A DNA stretch of 64,000 bases, from contig JAOAPV010000119.1 of the NCBI GenBank assembly GCA_025463055.1, positions 38,077 to 102,076 of the forward strand. The letters are read 5' to 3'. Each line of letters starts with the position of its first letter. Position 1 is the stretch's first letter. The position numbers and the translations under genes are program-made. Below, piece after piece: positions 15,350 through 24,672 of this stretch. The notes beneath the pieces are model-generated. The model saw nothing but the letters and a program-made list of their open reading frames with translations. It did not search any database and was not told where the DNA came from. The DNA comes from Candidatus Acidiferrum typicum (GTDB lineage Bacteria > Acidobacteriota > Terriglobia > Acidiferrales > UBA7541).

Positions 15350-16717
15350 TTACATGTCACCTGGGGAGAATTGGCTGAAGGCGTCGGGGGCGGCTTCCTC
15401 GAATCTGGTTAGGCGGCTGCGGAATACGAAGCGGACGGTGTCTGTGGGGCCGTTGCGCTGCTTGGCTATGCGTAGCTCGGTTTCTTCCCGTTCTTCGGGG
15501 GTGGCGCCGGCTTTGAAGAAGTGCGGGCGGTAGATGAACATGACGACGTCGGCGTCCTGCTCGATGGCGCCGGATTCGCGGAGGTCGGAGAGTTGGGGGC
15601 CGCGCTCGTCGCGTTCGGGGGCGCGGGTGAGCTGGCTGAGGACGAGGACGGGAATCTGCAGCTCTTTGGCTAGACCTTTGAGGGAGCGGGAGATGCTGGC
15701 GACTTCTTCCTGACGATTGCCGAAGCGGCCGCGCGCGGTGATCAACTGCAGGTAATCGACGATCAGGAGCGAGAGGCCTTTGTCGCGCTTGAGGCGGCGA
15801 GCCTTGGCGCCGATTTCGAGGACGGAGATGGAGCCGGCGTCGTCCACCCAGATGGGGGCGGAGGAGATGGTGCCGAGGGCTTCGGTCATGCGGCGCCAGT
15901 CTTCGCGGGAGAGATGGCCGGTGCGGAATTTGTGGGCGTCGATCTGGGCGACGGAGGCGACGAGGCGCTGGAGGAGCGACTCCTTGGACATTTCGAGGCT
16001 GAAGACGGCGACGGGCTGGCCGGCGCGGATGCCGATGTTTTCGGCGAGGTTGAGGGCGAGCGCGGTTTTTCCCTGCGAGGGGCGCGCGGCGAGGATGAGC
16101 AGCTCGGAGGCTTGCAGGCCGGAGGTGAGCTTGTCCAGCTCGACGTAACCGGTGGGGATGCCGGTGATGCTCTTGCCTTCGCGGAAGATTTTTTCGAGGC
16201 GCTCGAAATTGTCGCGGACGATGTCTTTGACGGGGATCAGGCCGGCGCGGATGCGGTCTTCGGCGAGCTGGAAGATGGAAGACTCGGCGTTGTCGAGGAT
16301 GGCGTCGGCGCCGTCTTCGCCTTCGAAGGCGCGCTGCTGAATATTGTGCGTGGTGTGGATGAGATTGCGGAGGATGGCTTTTTCTTTGACGATGCGCGCG
16401 TAGTGCTCGATGTTGGAGACGCGGGGCATGCCGTCGGCGAGAGAGGCGAGATAGGGCGCGCCGCCGGCGGCTTCGAGCTCGCCATGGCGGTGAAGCTCTT
16501 CGGTGAGCGTGATGAGGTCGATGGCTTGCTGCGCCTCGCCGAGCGCGATCATCTGGGTGAAGACGCGGCGGTGCTGATCGAGGAAGAAATCTTCAGGCTT
16601 GAGATTTTCGATGGCGGCGTTGAGGGCGTTGTTGTCCAGGATTACGGCGCCGAGGACGGAACGCTCGGCGTCAAGATTATTGGGGAGCGGCTTTTCTAGA
16701 GTGGAGTCGGAGGGCAT
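15350..16717 (-). CDS. dnaB: Replicative DNA helicase DnaB
   Basis: DnaB is the hexameric helicase of the replication fork. This 455-residue sequence is full length: the N-terminal helical domain (NLDAERSVLGAVILDNNALN), a linker, and the RecA-like motor with Walker A ARPSQGKTALALNLA, Walker B-like LLIVDYLQLI, and the DnaB motif VLVLSQLTRAPERD followed by LRESGAIEQDADVVMFIYR. No intein or insertion is seen. It is the last gene of the rpsF-rpsR-rplI-dnaB block, separated from rplI by about 400 bases that include a terminator-like hairpin and a GTAG palindrome. Confidence 0.97.
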   Translation of the reverse strand: MPSDSTLEKPLPNNLDAERSVLGAVILDNNALNAAIENLKPEDFFLDQHRRVFTQMIALGEAQQAIDLITLTEELHRHGELEAAGGAPYLASLADGMPRVSNIEHYARIVKEKAILRNLIHTTHNIQQRAFEGEDGADAILDNAESSIFQLAEDRIRAGLIPVKDIVRDNFERLEKIFREGKSITGIPTGYVELDKLTSGLQASELLILAARPSQGKTALALNLAENIGIRAGQPVAVFSLEMSKESLLQRLVASVAQIDAHKFRTGHLSREDWRRMTEALGTISSAPIWVDDAGSISVLEIGAKARRLKRDKGLSLLIVDYLQLITARGRFGNRQEEVASISRSLKGLAKELQIPVLVLSQLTRAPERDERGPQLSDLRESGAIEQDADVVMFIYRPHFFKAGATPEEREETELRIAKQRNGPTDTVRFVFRSRLTRFEEAAPDAFSQFSPGDM

Positions 16718-17033
16718 AGGTTATCTTTTGTGTTCGCTTTATTTTCGCCTACGGTAACACAGACTCCTTTTGACGCGCAATATCGAGTTGCACGGATGGT
16801 TGCTGACGCGAATTTATTCAGGTGGCGAGGACGATTGTCCGGGCTCGACCGATTCCCTGTTTTAAGCGTGAGCGCATTGTGGCGGGAAGATTGGCGCACG
16901 TCAATTGGACTGAGGTGTGAATGGTTTTGGAAAAGTGCAAAAGTTTTTTTGATGCGAGCGGCGGAAAAAGAAAGATGAAAAGACAAAAAGAAAGATAACG
17001 CAGAGACGCTGAGGACGCGGAGGAAAGAAAGAA

Positions 17034-17057
17034 GGGCGCAGGATGCTGCGCCACTAC
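17034..17057 (-). repeat. GTAG-footed palindrome in the rplI/dnaB gap
   Basis: Read on the minus strand: GTAG, then TGGCGCAGCATCCTGCGCCC, a GGCGCAG/CTGCGCC stem with a short loop. It has the same stem core as the copy at 19544. Confidence 0.7.
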
Positions 17058-17070
17058 ACGGGAATAAGAA

Positions 17071-17101
17071 AGCCGCCGCTGGTGAGAGCGGCGGCGGTTT
17101 C
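17071..17101 (-). terminator. Probable rho-independent terminator after rplI
   Basis: On the minus strand, GCCGCCGCT and AGCGGCGGC form a nine-pair stem around a six-base loop, followed by TTTCTTATT. It begins about 20 bases after the rplI stop codon. The stem is symmetric, so it could also act on the other strand. Confidence 0.6.
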
Positions 17102-17120
17102 ATTTCATGAAATTCAAATA

Positions 17121-17567
17121 CTACGATTCTTTGTCGACTTGGGCTTTTACTTCGGCGGTTACGTCGCGGAAAACTTTTATGGTGATGGGATATTCGCCGA
17201 GGGCGCGGATTGGTTCCTTGAGCTGGACCTGGCGCTTATCGACCTTGAAGCCTTGCGCCGCGAGAGATTCGGCGATGTCGGCAGTGGTTACGGAACCGAA
17301 GAGCTGATCGTTCTCGCCGGTCTTGCGCGTGAAGCGGACAGCGACGCCGTTGATGAGCGCGGCTTGCTTTTGCGCGGCGTCCATCTCGGTGGCGGTTTTC
17401 TTGGCGAGCGAATTGCGAATGCGCTCAAGAGCTTTCATGTTGCCGCTGGTGGCTTCGATGGCGAGCTTGCGCGGCAGCAGGAAATTGCGGGCGTAGCCGG
17501 GCTTTACGGTGACGATGTCGCCGCGGTGGCCGAGCTTGTCGATGTCTTCTTGCAGAATGATTTCCAT
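17121..17567 (-). CDS. rplI: 50S ribosomal protein L9
   Basis: L9 binds 23S rRNA domain V. The 148-residue sequence starts MEIILQEDIDKLGHRGDIVT and contains VKPGYARNFLLPRKLAIEAT, the diagnostic N-domain motif, followed by the long connecting helix and the C-domain (GENDQLFGSVTTADIAESLA). It is full length. It is downstream of rpsR across a 137-base gap that carries a REP palindrome. Confidence 0.97.
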   Translation of the reverse strand: MEIILQEDIDKLGHRGDIVTVKPGYARNFLLPRKLAIEATSGNMKALERIRNSLAKKTATEMDAAQKQAALINGVAVRFTRKTGENDQLFGSVTTADIAESLAAQGFKVDKRQVQLKEPIRALGEYPITIKVFRDVTAEVKAQVDKES

Positions 17568-17593
17568 GATGCTTCTCTTTGCTCCTATTTAGA

Positions 17594-17627
17594 GGCGCCC
17601 GCCACGGTCGGCGGCCGCTACAGTTGC
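17594..17627 (-). repeat. REP palindrome, copy 4, in the rpsR/rplI gap
   Basis: Minus-strand GTAG followed by CGGCCGCCGACCGTGGCGGG, the same core as copies 1 and 3. It lies between the rpsR stop and the rplI start. Confidence 0.77.
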
Positions 17628-17704
17628 CTTTGCTGCGATGGCGGTACTGCGTTTGAAAATCGTTTCGTGCTTACTGCTCAAAAGCGCCAGCCTGAAGGCC
17701 GCCG

Positions 17705-18271
17705 CTACGTTTTTGGCGCGTCGGTTTCTGGCGGCGGTGCTTGTGGCGCTGCGGCTGGTGCCGCTGGTACGTGTGCGGCTGGCGTTGCCGGTGCGTGAGG
17801 TTGCTGCGCTGCGGCTGGTGCGTGCGGAGCTCCTGCGCCTGCGGTGCCCGCGGCGGCTACTGGGCGCGGGGCATGGGTGCCTGCGGCGCTGCCGGCGAAG
17901 GGCATGAGCGCGATGTTGCGGGCGCGCTTGATGGCTACGCCGAGCCAACGCTGGTGGCGCGAGCAGACGCCGGTCATGCGGCGCGGGAGAATTTTGCCGC
18001 GCTCTTGCACGAACTGCGAGAGGATGTCGGCGCGCTTGTAGTCGATGAAGTCCATCTTCTCGACGCAAAACTTGCAGACTTTTTTCTTGCGGAAATATTG
18101 GCGCTTGCCGCGCGGCCGTCCGCCGGGACCGCCAGGTCCACCGGGGCCGCCTTCGCGACGAGGACCACCGTGACCGCCGCCGGGGCCGTGTCCGCCACCG
18201 TGACCACCGGGGCCTTCGCGACGCGGTGCGCCGCTGGGGGCTTGCGATTGCTGTCTTGGTTCGTCTGCCAT
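17705..18271 (-). CDS. rpsR: 30S ribosomal protein S18 with long low-complexity extensions
   Basis: The S18 core (about residues 56-125) is clear: [40 protein letters not shown] and [20 protein letters not shown]. The protein has 188 residues, whereas S18 is usually 70-90. The N-terminal 50 residues are Gly/His/Pro/Arg-rich and the C-terminal 60 residues are Ala/Pro-rich with scattered His. The CxxC pair of zinc-binding S18 forms is partly kept (CKFC). S18 binds S6 on the platform of the 30S subunit; S6 here also has an Ala/Pro tail. The frame is continuous, so the tails look real. Confidence 0.93.
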   Translation of the reverse strand: MADEPRQQSQAPSGAPRREGPGGHGGGHGPGGGHGGPRREGGPGGPGGPGGRPRGKRQYFRKKKVCKFCVEKMDFIDYKRADILSQFVQERGKILPRRMTGVCSRHQRWLGVAIKRARNIALMPFAGSAAGTHAPRPVAAAGTAGAGAPHAPAAAQQPHAPATPAAHVPAAPAAAPQAPPPETDAPKT

Positions 18272-18319
18272 AACTGCCTGCCTTTCTAAATTGGTGCGAA
18301 AACTTTTTCGGTGCGAAGA

Positions 18320-18344
18320 GCCCGCTTCGGAAAGCGGGCGCTAT
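18320..18344 (-). repeat. ATAG-footed palindrome in the rpsF/rpsR gap
   Basis: Minus-strand ATAG followed by CGCCCGCTTTCCGAAGCGGG, a GCCCGCTT/AAGCGGGC stem with a tight loop. The foot differs from GTAG by one base. Confidence 0.6.
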
Positions 18345-18366
18345 AAGAGCTAACTACAAATACTTG

Positions 18367-18795
18367 CTAGCTGGCTGGGGCTTGCTCTGGCGCTGCGGGT
18401 GGGGCCGCGGGTGCCGGTGCGGGAGCGGCGGCGGTGCGGCGCGGACGACGGGCGGCGCGCAGCTCGCGCTTGTGCGTTAGCTTTTTCTGGCGCTTCAAAT
18501 CTTCGTCGAGGCGGACGGTCAAATATTTTATGACAACGTCTTGCACTCGTAGGCGGCGCTCGAGCTCAGCGATGAGCTCGTGGTGCGCGGTGCGAATCTG
18601 TTGATAGACGTAGATGCCCTCGCGGTGCTTGTCGACGCGATAGGCGAGCTTGCGCGTTCCCCAATGCTCGGTCTTTTCAATTTTGCCGCCCTTTTCCGCG
18701 CAGGTGTGCTCGATGCCGGATAGGACTTTCTTGATTTCGTCTTCCGGGGTGGCCGGACGGGTGATGAAGATCAGATCGTACAAACGCTCTTCCAT
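18367..18795 (-). CDS. rpsF: 30S ribosomal protein S6 with Ala/Pro-rich tail
   Basis: S6 pairs with S18 on the 30S platform. The ATG at 18795 begins MEERLYDLIFITRPATPEDE, and the ferredoxin-like core continues with KIEKTEHWGTRKLAYRVDKH, EGIYVYQQI and IKYLTVRLDEDL. The core ends near residue 100; the remaining 40 residues are basic and then Ala/Pro-rich (PAPAPAAPPAAPEQAP). An in-frame extension upstream to 18876 overlaps a palindrome and is discounted. No ssb gene lies between rpsF and rpsR, unlike in many bacteria. Confidence 0.95.
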   Translation of the reverse strand: MEERLYDLIFITRPATPEDEIKKVLSGIEHTCAEKGGKIEKTEHWGTRKLAYRVDKHREGIYVYQQIRTAHHELIAELERRLRVQDVVIKYLTVRLDEDLKRQKKLTHKRELRAARRPRRTAAAPAPAPAAPPAAPEQAPAS

Positions 18796-18864
18796 TGATG
18801 ACCTCTTTCCTTCTGTTCGCGGGCACTGGCCCGTGAAAACCTTTTTGTCGGCGCCCTGCGGCGC

Positions 18865-18890
18865 TGGCGAGTCCAAAGACTCGCCATTAC
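18865..18890 (-). repeat. GTAA-footed palindrome in the pth/rpsF gap
   Basis: Minus-strand GTAA followed by TGGCGAGTCTTTGGACTCGC, a perfect GGCGAGTC/GACTCGCC stem with a short loop. It is adjacent to the GTAG palindrome that forms the pth stop. Confidence 0.6.
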
Positions 18891-18894
18891 ATTC

Positions 18895-18918
18895 GCCGGG
18901 CTAAAACCCAGCCTCTAC
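18895..18918 (-). repeat. GTAG-footed palindrome overlapping the pth stop codon
   Basis: Minus-strand GTAG followed by AGGCTGGGTTTTAGCCCGGC. The TAG inside TTTTAGCCC is the pth stop codon, so the last six codons of pth (DVEAGF) are read from the palindrome. Similar CTTTAGC or TTTTAGC centres occur at 20358 and 21392. Confidence 0.65.
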
Positions 18919-19497
18919 ATCCGGTGCTTCGGGCTTGCGGCGGTTGTACTTTGTCATTGCCGCGTCTAGCCCCTGCGTCAAAATCATTTCGACCGCATTG
19001 CCCGCTTCGTCAATCATTTCCGCGGCTGCTTCGAGCTCCGCTTTCTTCATTGGCCGGAGGACGTGTTCTCTCCGACTGCTAAGCCTGTGCTCGGGACCGC
19101 AACCTAACCTGAGCCTGGCAAACTCTTGCGTGCCGACGGCGCTGATTACGGACTTTGCGCCGTTGTGGCTGCCGGCGCTGCCATCCGGATGAATCCGGAT
19201 GGTGCCCAGCGGCAATTGCACCTCGTCCCACATCACCAGCAAATCGCTTACGTCCAGCTCGTACTTGGCCAGCAGCTCTCGTACGGAGATGCCGCTGAGG
19301 TTCATGTACGTTTGCGGCTTGGCGAGGAGAATTTCTTCTCCGGCCAATTTGCCGCGGCCTACCAGAGCCTTGCCTTCCGGGCGCTCTACGCGAATGGAAG
19401 CGCGATTCGCGAGTTCGTCCACGGTCATGAAACCCAAGTTATGCGGCGTCCACTGATACTCGGGATCGGGGTTGCCTAGTCCGACGATTAGCCGCAT
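18901..19497 (-). CDS. pth: Peptidyl-tRNA hydrolase
   Basis: Pth releases peptides from prematurely dropped peptidyl-tRNA. The 198-residue sequence has MRLIVGLGNPDPEYQWTPHN with the catalytic His in TPHNLGF, the KPQTYMNLSG motif, and VMWDEVQLPLGTIRIHPDGS followed by GSHNGAKSV. The start ATG at 19497 is the family start. The C-terminus is formed by a palindromic repeat (see 18895). It sits between rplY and rpsF on the same strand. Confidence 0.96.
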   Translation of the reverse strand: MRLIVGLGNPDPEYQWTPHNLGFMTVDELANRASIRVERPEGKALVGRGKLAGEEILLAKPQTYMNLSGISVRELLAKYELDVSDLLVMWDEVQLPLGTIRIHPDGSAGSHNGAKSVISAVGTQEFARLRLGCGPEHRLSSRREHVLRPMKKAELEAAAEMIDEAGNAVEMILTQGLDAAMTKYNRRKPEAPDVEAGF

Positions 19498-19543
19498 ATG
19501 TCTTCAACACGTGAAAAGCCGCCGAGGAAAAACCCTTCGGAGC

Positions 19544-19566
19544 GGCGCAGCATTCTGCGCCAGTAC
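19544..19566 (-). repeat. GTAC-footed palindrome in the rplY/pth gap
   Basis: Minus-strand GTAC followed by TGGCGCAGAATGCTGCGCC, a GGCGCAG/CTGCGCC stem. The stem is the same as at 17034; the foot has one change from GTAG. Confidence 0.6.
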
Positions 19567-19583
19567 AAAGGACGCGGGCAAAA

Positions 19584-20330
19584 CTACTTTTTCTTCTCCT
19601 TGTCGCCCTTGTCGGATTTTTCGGCGGCCTTGGGCTTGCCTTCGCCTTCGGCACCTTCTTCGCCTTCGACTTCTTTCTTGCCCTTCTTGATGACTTCGGG
19701 CTCGGCGGGAGTTGCAGCTTCGGTGGCTGCGACTTCGGCGGGCTTCTCTTCTTCGACCTTGAGAGCTACGACGTGCGCGAGAACCTGCTCCGGGTCGGTG
19801 AGCAGCTTTAACTTGCTGGCATCGAGTTGGAGGTCGCGCGCGCGAAGAGCATCGTTGAGCATCAAGCCGCTGACGTCAGCTCTAAATTCGCTGGGAATAT
19901 CGCCGGGCAAGCATTCGATTTCCACTTCTCGGGTGACCACCTCGAAGACGCCGCCCTGGACTTTTACGCCAGCGGGATCGCCGAAGGTGTGCACGGGAAC
20001 CTGGACGCGCATGCGGACGTCCATCGCGACGCGGAGAAGATCCACGTGGAGCAAATTACCGCTGACCGGATCGTTGAGCCAGTCTTTGAGAATGGCAGGC
20101 TCATGCTTGCCGTTGAGATCGACTTGAAACAGAGTGTTGTGGCCGCTCTGTGAGCGCAAGATCGAATTAACTTGTTTGGTGTTGACCGAAAGCGTGATGG
20201 CCTCGCCCTTGCCGCCATAGAGGACAGCGGGGACTCTGCCGCTCGCGCGCAAGCGGCGAGCCTCGTTTTTGCCCCGCTCGGCGCGGGGGGCTGCTTCCAC
20301 TACGACTTTTTCTTGTTGTTTCTGAGCCAT
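19584..20330 (-). CDS. rplY: 50S ribosomal protein L25/general stress protein Ctc
   Basis: This 248-residue protein is of the long Ctc type. The L25 domain (residues about 8-95) has RGKNEARRLRASGRVPAVLY, and the TL5 C-terminal beta domain contains VPVHTFGDPAGVKVQGGVFE and ECLPGDIPSEFRADVSGLML. L25 binds 5S rRNA. The last 50 residues form an acidic then Lys/Glu-rich tail (KKGKKEVEGEEGAEGEG). The order prs-rplY-pth is common in bacteria. Confidence 0.95.
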   Translation of the reverse strand: MAQKQQEKVVVEAAPRAERGKNEARRLRASGRVPAVLYGGKGEAITLSVNTKQVNSILRSQSGHNTLFQVDLNGKHEPAILKDWLNDPVSGNLLHVDLLRVAMDVRMRVQVPVHTFGDPAGVKVQGGVFEVVTREVEIECLPGDIPSEFRADVSGLMLNDALRARDLQLDASKLKLLTDPEQVLAHVVALKVEEEKPAEVAATEAATPAEPEVIKKGKKEVEGEEGAEGEGKPKAAEKSDKGDKEKKK

Positions 20331-20357
20331 GCTAGTTCCCTTCCTGTCTTTCCAACC

Positions 20358-20382
20358 GGCCGGGCTAAAGCCCGGCAGCTAC
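20358..20382 (-). repeat. GTAG-footed palindrome in the prs/rplY gap
   Basis: Minus-strand GTAG followed by CTGCCGGGCTTTAGCCCGGC, with a GCCGGGCT/AGCCCGGC stem. It almost fills the 54-base gap between prs and rplY. Confidence 0.72.
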
Positions 20383-20384
20383 AA

Positions 20385-21329
<945 letters not shown>

Positions 21330-21391
21330 GTCGCGTTAGCTCCAGGTCTATCAACAAACAGTACGATTTAAACCGGGCGGTCGAAGCCGCT

Positions 21392-21416
21392 GGGACGCGC
21401 TAAAGCGCGCCCCTAC
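21392..21416 (-). repeat. GTAG-footed palindrome in the ispE/prs gap
   Basis: Minus-strand GTAG followed by GGGCGCGCTTTAGCGCGTCC, a GGGCGCGC/GCGCGTCCC stem with a G/U-type mismatch and the recurrent CTTTAGC centre. Confidence 0.7.
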
Positions 21417-21482
21417 AACACCACGACAATTGTTTTGATAGCTGTGACGCGAAGACGCTGCGGTTCAGAGGCTTGCGCACGT

Positions 21483-22379
21483 TTACGGCGCGCTTTGGAC
21501 CTTGCGAAGATACCTGTCGCGCGAAATTGTTTCGCAAACGAAGGTTTGTTCGTCCTGAAACCCGACAGCGGCTCGGCGCGCCAACGCTGGGCTCGGGAAA
21601 ACTCCAAACACCGCCGAACCGCTACCCGCCAGCGAGGCTTCTGTAGCTCCTCGTTGAAGCAAAGCCCTCTTGATTTGAGCTAGTCGAGGGTGACGCTGAA
21701 AAACCGGCCGTTCAAAATCATTGAACAGGCCGCTTCCCTGCGTGCTCCAGCATAGAGAACAGAACTTCCAAAGTTTAGAGGTAGAGCGCCTTTTTGTCAA
21801 TGCAGGCGCCTTGAGCCAACGGTAGGCGTCGGGAGTCGGAACGTGAATGTCTTTTGGCGAGACTACCAATAGGGTGAGCTTTGGAACGTCGGGCAGAGGG
21901 TAGATTTCATCGCCACGACCGATGCCGAGGGCGCGACCGCCGAAAAGAAAAAACGGGACATCGGCACCGAGAGAAGCAGCAATTTCCATCAATCTCGGCG
22001 CAGGGACATTGCGGCGGGTGAGCCGGAGGTATCCGCGCAGGGCGGCCGCAGCATCGCTCGAACCGCCACCGAGACCGCGGCCGGCAGGGATTTTCTTGCG
22101 GAGATCAATTTCGACGCCGGAGCGAATCTCAAGCTCACGCCGCAACGTATCCACGGCTGAATATACGAGATTCTTACTGACGGGTTCGAGAGAGAGGGAA
22201 TCGTTTCCCTGAATATTTAGACAAATGCCGGAGGCTTTAGAGTCGCGCAGCGTCAAGTCGTCATGCAGCGAAATGGTCTGAAAGACAGTGCGGAGTTCGT
22301 GATAGGTATCCGCGCGCTTGCCGAGAATGTCCAGCCGCAGATTCACTTTTGCAAAGGCTGGGATTCGGATTTCGCGCAT
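21483..22379 (-). CDS. ispE: 4-diphosphocytidyl-2-C-methyl-D-erythritol kinase
   Basis: IspE phosphorylates CDP-methylerythritol, the step between IspD and IspF. It is a GHMP kinase: IPAFAKVNLRLDILGKR at the N-terminus, the ATP loop KIPAGRGLGGGSSDAAAALR near residue 94, and the C-terminal ATEASLAGSGSAVFGVF. The 298-residue length is normal. The segment around residues 195-215 (KRRSTSKLWKFCSLCWST) is somewhat unusual for the family, but the frame is intact. It begins four bases after the stop of the TPR gene. Confidence 0.94.
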   Translation of the reverse strand: MREIRIPAFAKVNLRLDILGKRADTYHELRTVFQTISLHDDLTLRDSKASGICLNIQGNDSLSLEPVSKNLVYSAVDTLRRELEIRSGVEIDLRKKIPAGRGLGGGSSDAAAALRGYLRLTRRNVPAPRLMEIAASLGADVPFFLFGGRALGIGRGDEIYPLPDVPKLTLLVVSPKDIHVPTPDAYRWLKAPALTKRRSTSKLWKFCSLCWSTQGSGLFNDFERPVFQRHPRLAQIKRALLQRGATEASLAGSGSAVFGVFPSPALARRAAVGFQDEQTFVCETISRDRYLRKVQSAP

Positions 22380-22382
22380 GCG

Positions 22383-24488
22383 CTATTGCGGCTTAGCTTC
22401 TTGCGGCGACGATTTTTGGGCTACACGATGTTTGGTTTGGCCGAGCTTTTTCTCGATCTCTGCAATTTTATCATTTTCGACGTCGGCGGGCAGAGCGTGG
22501 CGCCATTCGGATAGGGATTTTTCCCACTCGGAGGCAGCGAGTTCGTTGCGGCCCAGCTTTGCGTAAACATCACCCAGGTGAGAGTGGATGGTAGGGTCAT
22601 GACTGTCGCGTTCGACGGCTTTGCGCAAAGTAGCTTCGGCCTCGGTGAGCTTGTTTTGCCTGTAATAGATCCAGCCCATGCTGTCGAGATAAGCGCCGTT
22701 GTATGGCTCTTCTTTCAACGCGCGTTGAACCAGATCGGCGGCTTCATCAAGACGCTGCCCGAGATCGCCAAGCATGTAGCCATAGTAGTTGAGCACAGAC
22801 CCGCTCTTGGGATTAACGGCCAAAGCTTTCTTAAATTCGGTCTCGGCACGATCGAAAAACTTCTGGCGCTCATAGATGGCGCCGAGAACAAACCAAACCA
22901 TTTCATTGTCACGAGGGCGGCCGGGCAAGACTTCAGCTGCGTGCGCTGCGTCTTCGGCTTCTTTGAAGCGCTTTGCGCGTTCATAGACTTGCGCGATGTT
23001 CAGGTACGTGTCGCGGTCGGCCCCGGATTTGGTTAGCTGGACGCCAAGCATCTTCACAGCTTCTTCGGTTTGCTCGTTTTCGCCTAGGAGCAATGCCTGA
23101 CTAGCGCGGATTCCGGGATCATTAGGATATTTGGCCAGCGCTTCCCTGCCCGCCTGCAACGCTTTCGGCAGCTCTTTGGCCGAACGATAGGTATCCATGA
23201 TGAGTAGCCGAGCGCGGTGGTCTTCGTCATCGCCCAGATGGCCCAACTCGTTAAAGGTGAAAACGGCGGCCTGGTAGTTCTGGCGTTCTTTGTAAAGCTG
23301 GCCGAGTTCCTGATAAAGAATCGCGAGGGAACGGCGGCGCGATGGGAGCACCGCGGACTGGCCCTTAACGCCCGTAATCGCGTCAGAGAGGACGCGAATA
23401 GCGTCATCATAGCGACCTTGCGCCTGGTAGAGCATGGCCTCGTTATACATAACTTCGAGGCTGCCGGGAGCGTACTGGCGCGCTTTCAGGAGGCTTTCTT
23501 CGGCGCGGTCGAGTTGATGCATCTCGCGGTAAATTTGCGCGATGCGGAGATAAATGTCGGCGTCATCGGGCATCAGGTCAGCGAGCTTCTGGTAGACGGC
23601 GAGCGCGTCAGAATATTTCTCTTCGGCCATTAGAGTTTGGCCGAGCCCGCGCTGATGGCTCAGCTCGGAGGGATCCAGCTCGACGGCTTTGCGGTAGGCC
23701 TGTTCGGCCTTAGGAAGATCTTTGGTCTGCGTGTACGCGTCGCCTAGAAGGTCCAGCAGAGGCGCGGAAGGCGCACGATTGGTCATGCCTTCGAGCAGAG
23801 AGACGGCTTCGGCGGATTTGCCTTGGTCCAGAAGGAGTTGCGTGAGCTGCTCGATGGCGGGTTCGTTCTCCGGATCATCTTTCAAGATGCCGCGGAGGAC
23901 GGCTTCAGCCTTGTCATGCTCATTGCGCAGGCGATAGAGACGGGTTAGCCAGAGCGCGGATTCCGTGTCGGACGGGTCGAGGCGGTAAATTTCCTTGTAT
24001 TGCTCGATGGCTTTTCCGGCGACTTCAGATTGGCCGACGCCGGCGCTCAGGTCGCCGAGGCTGCGAAGGTAGATTCTGGCGAGCAGGCGGCGGGTGGGGA
24101 CGTCATCGGGATGGCGCTTGAGAATTTCCTGAGCTTCCGTGACAGCGTCGTGAGTCCGCTGCCCTTTCCAATACATTTCGGCTAAGCGTTCGCCGATAAC
24201 CGGGGACTTGGGGTCGAGCGCGTAGGCTTTCTTGTAAAAATCGATGGCTTGGGAGGCATATTCGGGTTTGCTGGTGTTCTCGTACTGCTGCTCGTAGATG
24301 TGGCCCATGGTGTAGTCGAAATAGGCGGCAGCGCGGGAGGAGGGCTCGGCAGTAGATTGGGTTGAGCGATTTTCCTCGGAGGGAGAGGCGGCATCGGCGG
24401 GCTTCGCCGGTGCTTGTGCCTGCGCATGCGCGGCAAGCGCGGCTGCAGAGGCAAATAGTGCGGACAGTGTGAATCGGTAAAGTTTCAT
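22383..24488 (-). CDS. Exported TPR-repeat protein
   Basis: This 701-residue protein has a signal peptide (LSALFASAAALAAHAQAQ), a short Ala/Pro/Ser spacer, and then about fifteen tetratricopeptide repeats across residues 50-680, for example AIDFYKKAYALDPKSPVIGE, AEQAYRKAVELDPSELSHQR and AEATLRKAVERDSHDPTIHS. TPR solenoids mediate protein contacts; a periplasmic or outer-membrane scaffold is likely. The C-terminus is basic. It lies immediately upstream of ispE (four-base gap) and is divergent from arsR. No specific partner can be inferred. Confidence 0.85.
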   Translation of the reverse strand: MKLYRFTLSALFASAAALAAHAQAQAPAKPADAASPSEENRSTQSTAEPSSRAAAYFDYTMGHIYEQQYENTSKPEYASQAIDFYKKAYALDPKSPVIGERLAEMYWKGQRTHDAVTEAQEILKRHPDDVPTRRLLARIYLRSLGDLSAGVGQSEVAGKAIEQYKEIYRLDPSDTESALWLTRLYRLRNEHDKAEAVLRGILKDDPENEPAIEQLTQLLLDQGKSAEAVSLLEGMTNRAPSAPLLDLLGDAYTQTKDLPKAEQAYRKAVELDPSELSHQRGLGQTLMAEEKYSDALAVYQKLADLMPDDADIYLRIAQIYREMHQLDRAEESLLKARQYAPGSLEVMYNEAMLYQAQGRYDDAIRVLSDAITGVKGQSAVLPSRRRSLAILYQELGQLYKERQNYQAAVFTFNELGHLGDDEDHRARLLIMDTYRSAKELPKALQAGREALAKYPNDPGIRASQALLLGENEQTEEAVKMLGVQLTKSGADRDTYLNIAQVYERAKRFKEAEDAAHAAEVLPGRPRDNEMVWFVLGAIYERQKFFDRAETEFKKALAVNPKSGSVLNYYGYMLGDLGQRLDEAADLVQRALKEEPYNGAYLDSMGWIYYRQNKLTEAEATLRKAVERDSHDPTIHSHLGDVYAKLGRNELAASEWEKSLSEWRHALPADVENDKIAEIEKKLGQTKHRVAQKSSPQEAKPQ

Positions 24489-24672
24489 CGGCGCCCCGAA
24501 AACAAAAAATTATCCCATGCGACCCAAACGCGGTCAAAAGCAAATTGGCGCGGTTTCCAGGGCCGAAGAGTTACTGGGAGTAGGATGCAGCAAGGAAGCG
24601 AAGCGTTCTAGGGCGAATTTTGTATAAGAAAAAGGGGTTGCATTTCTACCGTACTTCTGCAACCATCGAAAT

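Larger units (their letters stand above)
16718..17120. other. Intergenic region between rplI and dnaB
   Basis: These 403 bases contain a GTAG-footed palindrome at 17034-17057, a terminator-like stem just after rplI, and a purine-rich stretch (AGAAAG repeats, about 16965-17035). No gene is supported; dnaB probably has its own promoter here. Confidence 0.5.

Noticed and set aside
15914..16699. A long Gly/Glu/Asp-rich plus-strand frame opposite dnaB
   Set aside because: It is complementary to the DnaB reading frame and has no independent support.
21330..21482. A tRNA gene between ispE and prs, which occurs at this place in some bacteria
   Set aside because: No cloverleaf or TPsiC-loop pattern could be found; only a GTAG-footed palindrome is present.
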